Under the pieces are notes generated by a model. It worked only from the letters and a program-made list of their open reading frames with translations. It did not search any database and had not been told where the DNA came from. DNA of 64,000 nucleotides from Desulforapulum autotrophicum (GTDB lineage Bacteria; Desulfobacterota; Desulfobacteria; Desulfobacterales; Desulfolunaceae): positions 62,001 through 126,000 of the forward strand of contig DYJE01000004.1 in the NCBI GenBank assembly GCA_020723285.1. The letters run 5' to 3'. Within the stretch, counting starts at the first letter, position 1, and each line of letters begins with the position of its first letter. Shown piece after piece: positions 1-8,636 of the stretch. The position numbers were made by a program, and so were the translations under genes.

Positions 1-69
1 ATTCAGTCTGAAACCATAGCTCAGCGTTTCGAGGCTTTGAATGAAAGTGAAGAGACGAACAAGGAATAA
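1..69 (+). CDS. RemA/DUF370 family protein, C-terminal end only
   Basis: The first 69 bases read in frame 1 as the last 22 residues of a protein ending at TAA (67-69). The segment IQSETIAQRFEAL resembles the C-terminus of the DUF370/RemA family, small DNA-binding regulators whose members end in a stretch like VQPETVAHRL. DUF370 genes commonly sit directly before gmk, as here, with only three bases to the next start. The body of the gene is outside the window, so the family call rests on a short tail plus gene order. Confidence 0.6.
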   Translation: MQSETIAQRFEALNESEETNKE

Positions 70-72
70 GTC

Positions 73-651
73 ATGGACCGGAACGTGAAACGAAAGGGCC
101 GGCTGTTTGTCATTTCCGCCCCGTCGGGAACGGGCAAGACCACGTTGTGCCGTCTCCTGATGGATGCCTTCAAGGGGATCTCGTATTCCGTGTCCCACAC
201 CACCCGGAAGCCCAGGGAGGGCGAGGTCCAGGGAAAGGATTACCATTTTGTGTCCATTCCCGACTTTGAGCGGATGATTCATGACGGCGGACTGGTGGAA
301 TGGGCGAAAGTCCATGACAATTATTACGGCACGTCCCTTGCGTTCATCACGGACAGCCTGGAAAACGGCAGAGACATTCTTCTGGACATCGACGTCCAGG
401 GGGCGGCAAACATCAGGACCGCCTACCCGGAGGCGGTGACGATTTTCATCATGCCGCCGTCATTGGACGCGCTCAAAGAGCGGCTGGAAAAGCGGGGGAC
501 GGACAGGCCCGAGGTCATCGCCACACGTCTTGGCAACGCCGTGACGGAAATGGCCCGGAAAGAGTTTTACACCCATGTGATCGTCAACGATTGTCTTGAA
601 ACGGCAAAAAACGAGCTTTTTTCCGTGGTGCGCTCGTATCTTGAACCCTGA
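73..651 (+). CDS. gmk: Guanylate kinase
   Basis: Phosphorylates GMP (and dGMP) to GDP with ATP in the cytoplasm. The P-loop is at residues 16-24 (APSGTGKTT), followed by the GMP-binding stretch SVSHTTRKPREGEVQGKDYHF (about 39-59) and the LLDIDVQGA segment near residue 100. At 192 residues it is slightly shorter than the E. coli enzyme (207) but complete. The ATG at 73 is preceded by AAGGAAT, which overlaps the end of the upstream gene and suggests co-transcription. The RemA-gmk order is common in bacteria. Confidence 0.97.
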   Translation: MDRNVKRKGRLFVISAPSGTGKTTLCRLLMDAFKGISYSVSHTTRKPREGEVQGKDYHFVSIPDFERMIHDGGLVEWAKVHDNYYGTSLAFITDSLENGRDILLDIDVQGAANIRTAYPEAVTIFIMPPSLDALKERLEKRGTDRPEVIATRLGNAVTEMARKEFYTHVIVNDCLETAKNELFSVVRSYLEP

Positions 652-689
652 TAAAATGACGGTTGAAGCATAAGATCCTGAGAGGCAAA

Positions 690-1484
690 ATGAGACAGGA
701 AAAAAAGAACAGGCGGAAGCAGGACGGGGCAGGTGACCGCAAACAGCCTGAGACGGAAATCATATACGGTATCAATCCGGTCATCGAAACGATCCGCGCC
801 GGGAAACGGCGGGTTTTTGAACTGTTCATACCCGAAGACCGTCATGCGGAGCGCATTGATGCCATAGCCCGTGAAGCGGAGGCTCTGGGCATCGAGGTTC
901 GTCGCACCGTCGCGTCCCACATCCGGACACTGGCCGGAACGGAATTTCACCAGAACGTGGCGGCCCGTGTCAGCGGTTTTCCCTTTGCGGATCTGGGCGA
1001 TGTGCTTGATCAGCCGGGGGATGCCCCGCCGTTTCTGCTGATTCTTGACGGCGTGGAAGACCCCATGAACCTGGGCGCTCTGGCCCGGACAGCCCTGGGG
1101 GCCGGTGTGGACGCCCTGCTGATCGCCAAGGACCGGGCGGCCCTGCCCACGCCTACGGCAGTGAAAGCCTCTGCCGGGGCCCTGGAACACCTGAAGGTGG
1201 TGCTGGTCACCAACATCAGCAGCACGATCAAGGAACTGAAAAAAGAGGGATTTTGGATCACGGGTCTTGAAGGAAACGCGGAGACGGCTCTTTACGATTG
1301 CGATTTCACCACCGCCCTGGCCCTGGTCATCGGTGGTGAAGGCAAGGGACTGCGGGACCTTGTGGGAAAAAGCTGCGATACCCTCGCCTTCATTCCCCAG
1401 AAAGGTCCGGTCAATTCCCTGAACGCTTCGGTGGCCGGGGCGCTGGCCATGTACGAGGTGGTGCGGCAGCGGATTGGACAGTAA
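690..1484 (+). CDS. rlmB: 23S rRNA 2'-O-ribose methyltransferase, TrmH/RlmB (SPOUT) family
   Basis: Predicted to methylate a guanosine ribose in 23S rRNA using S-adenosylmethionine. An N-terminal L30e-like substrate-binding domain (IYGINPVIETIRAGKRRV) precedes the knotted SPOUT domain. The three SPOUT motifs are visible: LDGVEDPMNLGALARTA, LVIGGEGKGL, and IPQKGPVNSLNASVAGALAMYE. I chose ATG 690 because a GAGAGGC sequence lies just upstream; a TTG at 663 would add nine residues. Family members also include TrmH-type tRNA methyltransferases, so the exact target is inferred. Confidence 0.9.
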   Translation: MRQEKKNRRKQDGAGDRKQPETEIIYGINPVIETIRAGKRRVFELFIPEDRHAERIDAIAREAEALGIEVRRTVASHIRTLAGTEFHQNVAARVSGFPFADLGDVLDQPGDAPPFLLILDGVEDPMNLGALARTALGAGVDALLIAKDRAALPTPTAVKASAGALEHLKVVLVTNISSTIKELKKEGFWITGLEGNAETALYDCDFTTALALVIGGEGKGLRDLVGKSCDTLAFIPQKGPVNSLNASVAGALAMYEVVRQRIGQ

Positions 1485-1517
1485 AAAAGTCAACAACCTT
1501 TTGAAAGGACACATACC

Positions 1518-2735
1518 ATGCAAGGACAAAAAATCACGAAGAACAGCGACGGAAGTCTGAACGTTCCCAACGACCCCATCATTCCCTACATCGAAGGTGA
1601 CGGCATCGGGCCGGATATCTGGAAAGCCAGCCAGCTGGTCATCGACGGTGCCGTGAAAGCGGCTTACGGCGACGCCCGGAAAATTCACTGGATGGAACTT
1701 CTGGTGGGCGAAAAGGGTTTCGAGAAAAAAGGCGAATGGCTTTCAAGGGAAGCCCTGGCTGCCATGGAAGAATACGTGGTGTCCATCAAAGGGCCCCTTA
1801 CCACGCCGGTGGGTAAGGGCATCCGGAGCCTCAACGTGTCCATCCGCCAGAAGCTGGACCTTTACGCCTGCGTGCGGCCGGTCAGGTACATCGATCCGGT
1901 GCCCAGTCCTATGAAAACCCCGGAAAAAGTGAATATGGTGATTTTCCGGGAAAACACCGAGGATGTTTACGCCGGTATCGAATACGAGGCGGGCAGCGTT
2001 GAATCGGAAAAAGTGGCGGCTTTCCTTAAAAACGAACTGGGCGCGGACCTGCCCGAACACGCCGGGATAGGTATCAAGCCCATGAGCGCCGTGAATTCCA
2101 AACGCCTGGTAGCCAGCGCCATCCGTCATGCCATCGACAACAAAGCGCCCAGCGTGACCCTGATGCACAAAGGCAATATCATGAAGTTCACCGAAGGGGC
2201 CTTCAGAACCTGGGGTTACGAAGTGGCCAAAGAGCTTTTCCCCGAACAGACCCTCACCGAGGACGAACTCTGGGACACTTACGACGGCAAAGCCCCGGAA
2301 GGCAAAGTGGTCATCAAGGACCGCATTTCCGACATGCTGTTCCAGCAGGTTCTTTTAAGGCCCGATGAGTACAGCGTCATCGCCTGCCCCAACCTTAACG
2401 GTGACTACATGTCCGACGCCCTGGCAGCCCAGGTGGGCGGTCTCGGCATCGCTCCCGGAGCCAACATCGGCGACACCTGCGCCGTGTTCGAAGCCACCCA
2501 CGGAACCGCCCCCAAATACGCCGGTCTCGATAAGGTGAACCCCACGTCCCTGATTCTGTCCGGGGCCATGATGCTGGAGTACATGGGCTGGAAAGAAGCC
2601 CACGACAAGGTCATCGAGGCGGTTCAGAAAACCATTAAAAAAGGCGTGGTGACCTACGACCTGGCACGCCAGATGGACGGCGCGCGGGAAGTGAAATGCT
2701 CGGAGTTCGCGGCGGCTGTTGTTTCTGAAATGTGA
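1518..2735 (+). CDS. icd: NADP-dependent isocitrate dehydrogenase
   Basis: Oxidatively decarboxylates isocitrate to 2-oxoglutarate. At 405 residues it matches the E. coli-type homodimeric enzyme. The substrate-binding loop [19 protein letters not shown] carries the serine regulated by phosphorylation in E. coli, although no kinase gene is in the window. The cofactor region [15 protein letters not shown], with the later Tyr and Arg of [10 protein letters not shown], matches the NADP-type rather than the NAD-type pattern. A ribosome-binding site (AAAGGA) lies upstream. The next gene begins at or just after its stop. Confidence 0.96.
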   Translation: MQGQKITKNSDGSLNVPNDPIIPYIEGDGIGPDIWKASQLVIDGAVKAAYGDARKIHWMELLVGEKGFEKKGEWLSREALAAMEEYVVSIKGPLTTPVGKGIRSLNVSIRQKLDLYACVRPVRYIDPVPSPMKTPEKVNMVIFRENTEDVYAGIEYEAGSVESEKVAAFLKNELGADLPEHAGIGIKPMSAVNSKRLVASAIRHAIDNKAPSVTLMHKGNIMKFTEGAFRTWGYEVAKELFPEQTLTEDELWDTYDGKAPEGKVVIKDRISDMLFQQVLLRPDEYSVIACPNLNGDYMSDALAAQVGGLGIAPGANIGDTCAVFEATHGTAPKYAGLDKVNPTSLILSGAMMLEYMGWKEAHDKVIEAVQKTIKKGVVTYDLARQMDGAREVKCSEFAAAVVSEM

Positions 2736-2749
2736 TTTCAGATAAAACA

Positions 2750-3574
2750 ATGATTCTCAAACGGCTGTACACTTCAATAAAAAACGCGGTATTCCCGCCC
2801 CGGTGCATGGCCTGCCGCCGTCTTTTCACACGGATGGAGCATGCCATTGGGCATGGGTGCAACACGGAAGATACGGGTGCAGACTCATTTCGAAAGCTGA
2901 TGGCGCCGTTTGTCTGTGACGATTGCCTGCCGCAGTTCACCGCCATCGAATCGCCGGTTTGCCCGAAGTGCGGGATGATGTTTCGGGAGCGGGTGTCCGA
3001 TGATCATCTCTGCGGTGAATGCCTGACCGGCGTGCGGCATGTGGATTATGCAAGGGCTATAGGTGTTTACGACCGGTCTCTGATGCATGCCATCCGGGCG
3101 TTCAAATACAAGGGGCGGACCCAGCTGGCCCGGCCCCTGGGTCGCATGCTTTTTGAACTTTATGGAAGGTGTTACGGACGCGGCGGAGACTTGCGGACGC
3201 CTCCGGATCTGATCATGCCGGTGCCCCTTCACCGAAGGCGGTTCAGGGAGCGGGGATTCAATCAGGCATATCTGATGATCAAGGAATGGCCCGGATTGAT
3301 GACCACCGGCCACGCTTGGGATTCCCATGTTGTGCGTGACGGAATGATCCGTAAGCGACGGACGAAACCCCAGGCCGGACTGGACAAAAAACGCCGGAAA
3401 GAGAATATCAGGGGAGCTTTTGCCGTTTCTGCGGACACGGACGTGAAGGGCAAGCATGTGCTCCTGGTCGACGATGTCTACACCACCGGGGCCACCGCCG
3501 AGGAATGCGCACGGGTGCTTAGGGCCTCCGGCGCGTCGGTGGTGGATATCCTGACCGTTGCGAGAACCCTGTAA
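2750..3574 (+). CDS. ComF-family phosphoribosyltransferase-like protein
   Basis: A type I phosphoribosyltransferase-fold protein of the ComFC/GntX family; in naturally competent bacteria members take part in DNA uptake, elsewhere the role is unknown. The N-terminus holds a zinc-ribbon-like set of cysteine pairs (CMAC, CDDC, CPKC, CGEC). The PRPP-binding motif HVLLVDDVYTTGATAEE is near the C-terminus. ATG 2750 gives the usual family start (MILKRLY...FPPRC). An in-frame GTG at 2732 overlaps the icd stop and would add six residues; neither start has a convincing Shine-Dalgarno sequence. Confidence 0.85.
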   Translation: MILKRLYTSIKNAVFPPRCMACRRLFTRMEHAIGHGCNTEDTGADSFRKLMAPFVCDDCLPQFTAIESPVCPKCGMMFRERVSDDHLCGECLTGVRHVDYARAIGVYDRSLMHAIRAFKYKGRTQLARPLGRMLFELYGRCYGRGGDLRTPPDLIMPVPLHRRRFRERGFNQAYLMIKEWPGLMTTGHAWDSHVVRDGMIRKRRTKPQAGLDKKRRKENIRGAFAVSADTDVKGKHVLLVDDVYTTGATAEECARVLRASGASVVDILTVARTL

Positions 3575-3595
3575 TGTGATGAGGATTGGAAATCC

Positions 3596-4378
3596 ATGAA
3601 GGCCGGTATCGTACAGTTCGATGTGGAGTCTGGAAACGTCCGGGGCAACGTCGGAAAAGCGGTCATGGGTATAAGGCGGCTGGCGGAGCGTGGTGCCTCG
3701 GCGGTTCTGCTGCCCGAAATGTGGACCTGCGGATTTGACTACAGCCGCATGGCCGACCACGCGGCCCTGACACCGGAAATTCTCAAAGACCTTGCGGCCC
3801 TGGCCCGGGAATGCCGGGTGACCGTGGCCGGTTCCCTGCCCGTTCTGGACGGGAGGGCGGTGAAAAACACCCTGGTCTGTATCGGAGACAACGGCACGGT
3901 TCTATGCGATTATGCCAAGATCCATCTTTTTTCACCGGGAGGCGAGCACGAGCATTTCATGGCCGGAGCCGATCCGGCGGTCTGTGACATGGTTCTCGGA
4001 AAAACCGGATTCATGATCTGCTACGATCTCCGTTTCCCCGAACTCTGCCGGAACCTGGCCCTTTCAGGCGCAAAAATCATCATGGTCGTGGCCCAGTGGC
4101 CCCTTGCCCGGGCGGCCCATTGGGAAACCCTGTTAAAAGCACGGGCCATCGAAAACCAGGTGTATGTCCTGGCCGCCAACCGCTGCGGTGAAGACGGGAA
4201 ACAGGCCTATGCCGGACGGTCCATGATCGTGACGCCCTGGGGAGAAATCCTGGCGGAGGGCGGGTCGGATGAAACGGATCTTCTGGCTGATATCGATCCT
4301 GCCGAGGTGGACCGGGTACGCTCGGCCATCCCCTGTTTTACGGACCGGCGGCCTACGGTTTACGGGGAACGGGGATGA
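3596..4378 (+). CDS. Carbon-nitrogen hydrolase (nitrilase superfamily, omega-amidase-like)
   Basis: Predicted cytoplasmic amidase. The catalytic triad of the superfamily is complete: Glu41 (LLPEMW), Lys108 (DYAKIHLF) and Cys142 (MICYDLRFPEL). The 260-residue length and the DLRFPEL and IENQVYVLAANRCG segments fit the Nit2/YafV omega-amidase branch, which hydrolyses 2-oxoglutaramate-type compounds or deaminated glutathione, rather than true nitrilases. The stop overlaps the next start by four bases, so the two genes are probably translationally coupled. Confidence 0.88.
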   Translation: MKAGIVQFDVESGNVRGNVGKAVMGIRRLAERGASAVLLPEMWTCGFDYSRMADHAALTPEILKDLAALARECRVTVAGSLPVLDGRAVKNTLVCIGDNGTVLCDYAKIHLFSPGGEHEHFMAGADPAVCDMVLGKTGFMICYDLRFPELCRNLALSGAKIIMVVAQWPLARAAHWETLLKARAIENQVYVLAANRCGEDGKQAYAGRSMIVTPWGEILAEGGSDETDLLADIDPAEVDRVRSAIPCFTDRRPTVYGERG

Positions 4379-5151
4379 TCGAAAAAAACGAAAACGGTTT
4401 CCATTATTTTCAGTTTCCACACATGGCGGAACACGCCGGGGTGGTTCACGGCCTGTTCACGCGAAAAGGCGGATTCAGCGAAGGACCGTACCAGGGACTC
4501 AACATGGGCACGGGAACCGGGGATTCGGATGATGCCGTGGGCCGGAACAAGGACGCCCTTTGCGGGTACATGGGATCTGAGCATCTTGTGTATCTGAGAC
4601 AGGTCCATGGAAAGGACGTGCTTTGCTGGGACGGCGATGCTGCGGAAGACGCAACGGTCGCCGAGGCTGACGCGGTGATCACCGACCGGCCCGGCGCGCT
4701 TCTCATGATCAAGACAGCGGACTGTCAGGCCGTGCTGCTGTTCGATCCGGTGAAAAAAGTGGTGGCCAACATCCATTCGGGCTGGCGTGGTAGTGTGGCC
4801 AATATCATCGGGAGGACACTGTCGGTGATGACGGAACGTTACGGCTCCGATCCTGCCGATGTCCTGGCCGGGGTGGGGCCGTCTTTGGGGCCTTGCTGCG
4901 CGGAATTCGTGAATTTCGAGCGCGAGCTGCCGGAGGCGTTCTGGGCTTTCGGCGACCGCCGCAGGCATTTCGATTTCTGGGGCATCAGCCGGGACCAGCT
5001 GGAAAAAGAAGGTGTGGCCGCAGGCAACATCCAGGTCAGCGGCCTGTGCACAGCCTGCCCTGACAACAAGGATTTGTTTTTTTCCTACAGACGGGATAAA
5101 TTGACGGGTCGGCTGGCCAATGTGATCGGCCTCAAGGATCTGAAACGGTAA
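4375..5151 (+). CDS. pgeF: PgeF/YfiH family protein (multicopper-oxidase-fold hydrolase)
   Basis: Member of the YfiH/LACC1 (DUF152) family. Studied members are purine nucleoside phosphorylase/adenosine deaminase-like zinc enzymes or peptidoglycan editing factors; older annotations say polyphenol oxidase or laccase. The conserved metal ligands are present: His78 (RQVHG), Cys117 (TADCQAV) and His134 (NIHSGWRG). The GPSLGPCCAEF segment is also typical. The gene starts inside the ATGA overlap with the amidase gene. The substrate is not decided by the sequence. Confidence 0.88.
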   Translation: MIEKNENGFHYFQFPHMAEHAGVVHGLFTRKGGFSEGPYQGLNMGTGTGDSDDAVGRNKDALCGYMGSEHLVYLRQVHGKDVLCWDGDAAEDATVAEADAVITDRPGALLMIKTADCQAVLLFDPVKKVVANIHSGWRGSVANIIGRTLSVMTERYGSDPADVLAGVGPSLGPCCAEFVNFERELPEAFWAFGDRRRHFDFWGISRDQLEKEGVAAGNIQVSGLCTACPDNKDLFFSYRRDKLTGRLANVIGLKDLKR

Positions 5152-5168
5152 ACTAAAAAAGGACCGCT

Positions 5169-5996
5169 GTGTATGTGCAGGCGGGATTGAAGGATATGCC
5201 ACAGGAAAACGCGAAGGTCATCTGGAACAGGGCGGTGTCGAAAAACACCATGCACATGGGGCTTGACTGCCGCAAGGCCTGCCGGGACGTTCTTCCCGGT
5301 CAGTTTGTCATGGTGCGGACGGGCTCGCGGGTCGATCCGCTGCTTCGGCGGCCTTTTTCAGTTCATCAGGCCATCAAGGACCAGGGGAAAATCACGGGCA
5401 TCGAGCTGCTGTACAAAGTGGTGGGTTCCTCCACCGAGCGGATGGCTGCCCTGAAAGAAGGTGATGCACTGGATCTGGTGGCCCCTCTGGGACAAGGCTT
5501 CAGGCTGCCGGACCATGTTGCGAACGTGATGCTGGTGGGTGGCGGGATCGGTGTGGCCCCCCTGATGTATTTGGGGTCGTGGCTTGTGGAAAAGGGCCTA
5601 TCACCTTTGGGTGTCCGGGTGATCATCGGTGGCCGGAACCGGGATGACGTGCTGTGCGGTGAACGGTTTTCCGCCATGGGCATGGATGTCCGCCTGGCCA
5701 GCGATGACGGCAGTGTGGGGGAAAAAGGGCTGGTCACCGGTCTTATGGAAAAAGCCATGGACGAAGCAAAACCGGACCTCGTCTACACCTGCGGCCCCCA
5801 TGGCATGCTCCACGCTGTGGCGGATATCTGTGAAAAAAGGGACACGGCCTGCCAGGTTTCGGTGGAAACCCTTATGGCTTGCGGTATCTGTGCCTGTCTG
5901 GGCTGCGCCGTCCACAAACGGAACGATGACGGGTCTTACATGCATGTGTGCAAAAACGGGCCGGTGTTCGATGCCCGTGAATTGTCCTGGGCTTAG
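5169..5996 (+). CDS. pyrK: Dihydroorotate dehydrogenase electron-transfer subunit (PyrK type)
   Basis: Ferredoxin-reductase-like FAD and [2Fe-2S] subunit that, in class 1B dihydroorotate dehydrogenases, passes electrons from PyrD to NAD. It shows the flavin motif LLRRPFSV, the nucleotide-binding GGGIGVAPL, and the C-terminal cluster motif CGICACLGC with a fourth cysteine in HVCKNGPVF. GTG 5169 was chosen because AAAGGA lies six bases upstream; ATG 5196 is the alternative. No pyrD is adjacent, so pairing with a distant PyrD, or another flavoenzyme role, is inferred. Confidence 0.82.
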   Translation: MYVQAGLKDMPQENAKVIWNRAVSKNTMHMGLDCRKACRDVLPGQFVMVRTGSRVDPLLRRPFSVHQAIKDQGKITGIELLYKVVGSSTERMAALKEGDALDLVAPLGQGFRLPDHVANVMLVGGGIGVAPLMYLGSWLVEKGLSPLGVRVIIGGRNRDDVLCGERFSAMGMDVRLASDDGSVGEKGLVTGLMEKAMDEAKPDLVYTCGPHGMLHAVADICEKRDTACQVSVETLMACGICACLGCAVHKRNDDGSYMHVCKNGPVFDARELSWA

Positions 5997-6013
5997 GAAA
6001 AGGATTGTTCATC

Positions 6014-7051
6014 ATGCCCATTGAACTGACATCCCGGGTTCGCGCCGCTGGCTGAGCGGCGAAACTTGATCCGGGGGTCCTGGAGAGAATCGTCAGCGGT
6101 CTTCATGTGAGGAGTCATCCCGATCTCCTGGTGGGGATCGATGCGCCCGACGACGCCGGGGTGTTCCGGATCAACGATGAAACGGCCCTGATCCAGACCC
6201 TGGATTTTCTGACACCCATCACCGACTCACCCTATGATTTCGGCCGGATCGCTGCGGCCAATTCCCTGTCCGACGTGTACGCCATGGGCGGCGTTCCCCT
6301 GACAGCCATGAACATCGTCTGCTTTTCCGTGGACGAGTTTCCCGAAAGTGTACTCCGGGAAACCCTGGCCGGCGGACTCGACATGATCCACGAAGCCGGG
6401 GCCGTCTTGGTGGGCGGACACAGCGTGGACGACAAGGAGTTCAAATACGGCCTTTCCGTGACCGGCAAGGTTCATCCGGGCCGGATCCTGACCAACGGCG
6501 GGGCGAATATCGGCGACCGGCTGATACTGTCCAAGCCCATCGGCACCGGGGTTCTTTCAACGGCCATCAAAGGCCGCTTTGCCGACGCGGAGGCGGTGAA
6601 GCTTCTGGTCGAGACAGCCGGAACGCTGAACAGGAAGGCCGCGGACATCATGCTCCGGTTCAGGCCCAGCGCCTGCACCGACATCACGGGCTTCGGCCTT
6701 GCGGGCCATGCCCTGGAAATGGCGGTGAACGGGCGGAAAATCATACGCATAGACAGCCGGGCCGTTCCGGTGCTGGCTAAAGCCAGGGAATACGCATCCA
6801 TGGGCCTTCTGCCCGCCGGAAGCTACAAAACGCGGGATTACTGCGGAAAAAAAATCAGAATTTCATCCTTGGTGGACCCGGTGACTGCGGATCTGTTGTT
6901 CGACCCTCAGACATCGGGGGGGCTGCTTTTCGCCCTGCCGCCCTCGGAAGCCGGATTGTGTGTCTCCATGATGGATGGCGAAGGGGTTCCCGGTGTGATT
7001 GTCGGAGAAGTCAGCGCCGAGGATTCCTGCGGAGGAATTGATGTTGTGTGA
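6014..7051 (+). CDS. selD: Selenide, water dikinase (selenophosphate synthetase) with selenocysteine encoded by TGA
   Basis: Makes selenophosphate from selenide and ATP for selenocysteine and selenouridine synthesis. The frame opens at ATG 6014 and reads MPIELTSRVRAAG, then TGA at 6053-6055, then AAKLDPGVLERIVSGL and the rest of SelD. In SelD the catalytic Cys/Sec sits exactly there, before a conserved Lys (xxGCxxK in Cys forms), so the TGA is read as Sec14. Total length would be 345 residues. Conserved ATP-site segments follow (DDAGVF, NSLSDVYAMGG, LVGGHSVDD, TDITGFGLAGH, DPQTSGGLLF). AAGGA lies about ten bases before the ATG. A start at GTG 6107, after the catalytic residue, would give an inactive protein and is rejected. 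Confidence 0.93.
6053..6084 (+). promoter_or_regulatory. Sec codon with candidate bacterial SECIS hairpin in selD
   Basis: The TGA at 6053-6055 is followed about 15 bases later by a small hairpin: TCCGGG (6070-6075) can pair with CCTGGA (6079-6084, one G-U pair), leaving the apical loop GGT (6076-6078). A GGU at the loop tip next to a short upper stem is the feature recognised by SelB in the E. coli fdhF element. The structure was folded by eye and its stability was not calculated. Confidence 0.6.
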
Positions 7052-7117
7052 AACTTCCGGTTGACAGGTTTTACGGCGGGAGTCGGGTTCGGCCCGGAGC
7101 ACAAGCCAGATTAAACG

Positions 7118-7146
7118 TTGACTTGATTCAATTCCTGTGTTAGGTG
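7118..7146 (+). promoter_or_regulatory. Weak candidate sigma-70-type promoter before the F0 genes
   Basis: TTGACT (7118-7123) lies 17 bases before TAGGTG (7141-7146), about 70 bases upstream of the first F0 gene. The -35 is good and the -10 is poor. It is listed because a promoter is expected in this 160-base gap after selD, not because the match is strong. Confidence 0.3.
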
Positions 7147-7211
7147 CTGTTCTTTAATGTGAAAGCTTGCAATATGTTTGTCAGTCGAACGAAGCCCGGG
7201 CACAGGATCAG

Positions 7212-7430
7212 ATGAAACGAGAAACGGTGCGGACCTTCAAGGATCTTGCCTATTACAGCAGTCTCGGGCTGCAGGTGGCCCTGTCGATTTTCATCGGTCT
7301 TTTCTTCGGCATCTGGCTGGACAGGACCTGGGGGACACACCCGCTGTTCACCCTGATATTCCTGGGGTTCGGCATTGCGGCGGGGTTCAAGAACATATGG
7401 CTCGCATTGAAGAAGAGTAAAACCATGTGA
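7212..7430 (+). CDS. AtpZ/AtpI-like small membrane protein
   Basis: A 72-residue protein with two predicted membrane helices (about residues 16-34 and 42-62) and the GIWLDRTWGTHPLFTLIFLGFGIAAGF pattern of the AtpZ/AtpI family. Members sit at the head of ATP synthase operons and have been linked to c-ring assembly or Mg2+/Ca2+ transport. ATG 7212 has AGGA just upstream and gives the usual family start MKRETVRTFKDLAYYSSLG; a longer frame begins at 7167 but adds an atypical N-terminus. Confidence 0.82.
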   Translation: MKRETVRTFKDLAYYSSLGLQVALSIFIGLFFGIWLDRTWGTHPLFTLIFLGFGIAAGFKNIWLALKKSKTM

Positions 7431-7448
7431 CGGGAAAGACGACGAACC

Positions 7449-7841
7449 ATGAACGTTCAGCAGAGAATTCTCGATTTTGTCAAACGCTGCAACTGGTTTC
7501 TTTTTTTCGTTGGAAGCGCCTTCGCCCTCATCAATCAATCCCCGAAGTTCGCAGCGGGTTTTTTGGCGGGTGGGCTCATTGTAACGGCGAACTTCCATCT
7601 TCTGGCGCGAACCCTCAAGGGGTCTCTTGCCCCGGGGCGTCTTGCGTCAAGCAACGTGGTTCTGGCCAAGTATTACATCCGCTTTTTCTTCAGCGGTTTG
7701 ATAATTTTTTTTCTTATGTCCAGGCATGTCGTTGACCCGCTGGGGCTGTTGATCGGGCTCTCGGTCGTGGTTGTAAGCATCACACTGGCAACGCTGTGTG
7801 AACTAACGAAACACATTTTCAGGGAGGCAGTTGAGGGATGA
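7449..7841 (+). CDS. atpI: ATP synthase subunit I (AtpI family)
   Basis: A 130-residue protein with four predicted membrane helices, of the ATP synthase I family encoded just before subunit a. It is thought to assist assembly of the c-ring. The start is ATG 7449, 18 bases after the previous gene, and its stop overlaps the atpB start (ATGA at 7838). Sequence conservation in this family is low, so the assignment leans on topology and gene order. Confidence 0.78.
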   Translation: MNVQQRILDFVKRCNWFLFFVGSAFALINQSPKFAAGFLAGGLIVTANFHLLARTLKGSLAPGRLASSNVVLAKYYIRFFFSGLIIFFLMSRHVVDPLGLLIGLSVVVVSITLATLCELTKHIFREAVEG

Positions 7842-8530
7842 GTCATCCGTTTATGTTTCTGGTCGATTTATTTGATGTCAATGGGACCCTTTACCATTAC
7901 GCCCATTTATACAAACAGGTTCCGTACACCTGGCTGATCATGATCATCCTGATCACCCTGGGTGTCCTTGCCGCAAGAAAACCCACGCTCATTCCTTCCA
8001 AGGGTCAGAACGTTTTCGAACTTGTGATCGGGGGCATTGAGGATTTCATGGTGGACATCACCGGTGAAGAAGGTCGCTGGTTCCTTCCCCTTGCCGCCAC
8101 CATCTTTATTTTCATTTTCGTCAGCAACCTTTCCGGGCTGATTCCCGGTTTCTTTCCTCCCACGGCCAGCATCAACACCAACCTGGGATGCGCCCTCGTG
8201 GTTTTCGTGTTCACTCATTACCTGGGTGTGAAACATCATGGCGTGCATTACGTCAAGCACTTCATGGGGCCGGTGTGGTGGATGTCACCCCTCATCATGC
8301 CCATTGAAATCATCGGCCACTTGGCCCGCGTTCTCTCCCTGACCTTCAGGCTTTTCGGCAACATGGCCGGTCACGAACTGGTTCTCATGATTCTTTTCAT
8401 GCTGGCCGGTCTTTATTTCGCTCCGCTGCCCATCATGGCGCTGGGTATTTTCGTCGCCTTCGTTCAGGCGTTCGTGTTCTTCCTTTTATCGATCATCTAT
8501 TTCTCAGGGTCCATCGAGCACGCTCATTAG
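7838..8530 (+). CDS. atpB: F0F1 ATP synthase subunit a
   Basis: Stator membrane subunit that forms the ion half-channels against the c-ring. At 230 residues with several membrane helices, it carries the essential arginine in the conserved helix segment RVLSLTFRLFGNMAGHE. The C-terminal helix (FVAFVQAFVFFLLSIIYFSGSIEHAH) is typical. It overlaps the preceding gene by four bases and is followed about 100 bases later by atpE. The subunits b, delta and F1 are not nearby, so the complex is encoded in split loci. Confidence 0.95.
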   Translation: MSHPFMFLVDLFDVNGTLYHYAHLYKQVPYTWLIMIILITLGVLAARKPTLIPSKGQNVFELVIGGIEDFMVDITGEEGRWFLPLAATIFIFIFVSNLSGLIPGFFPPTASINTNLGCALVVFVFTHYLGVKHHGVHYVKHFMGPVWWMSPLIMPIEIIGHLARVLSLTFRLFGNMAGHELVLMILFMLAGLYFAPLPIMALGIFVAFVQAFVFFLLSIIYFSGSIEHAH

Positions 8531-8636
8531 ACTCCTGGGAACGGATATACGTTGTACTGTGTTCAGTCGGCTTTAGAAAATATGGGAAATTGGAAGAAGC
8601 CGGGAAATTAACTTATTTCATTAAGGAGAAGTGAAG

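Noticed and set aside
567-1688. Long minus-strand open frames opposite rlmB, icd and many other genes
   Set aside because: They are shadow frames of GC-rich coding sequence with low-complexity, His/Arg/Gly-rich translations, and lie antisense to clear genes.
6107-7051. selD beginning at GTG 6107 as a short, normal gene
   Set aside because: It would lack the catalytic residue and the conserved N-terminus. The upstream in-frame sequence through TGA 6053 is clearly SelD.
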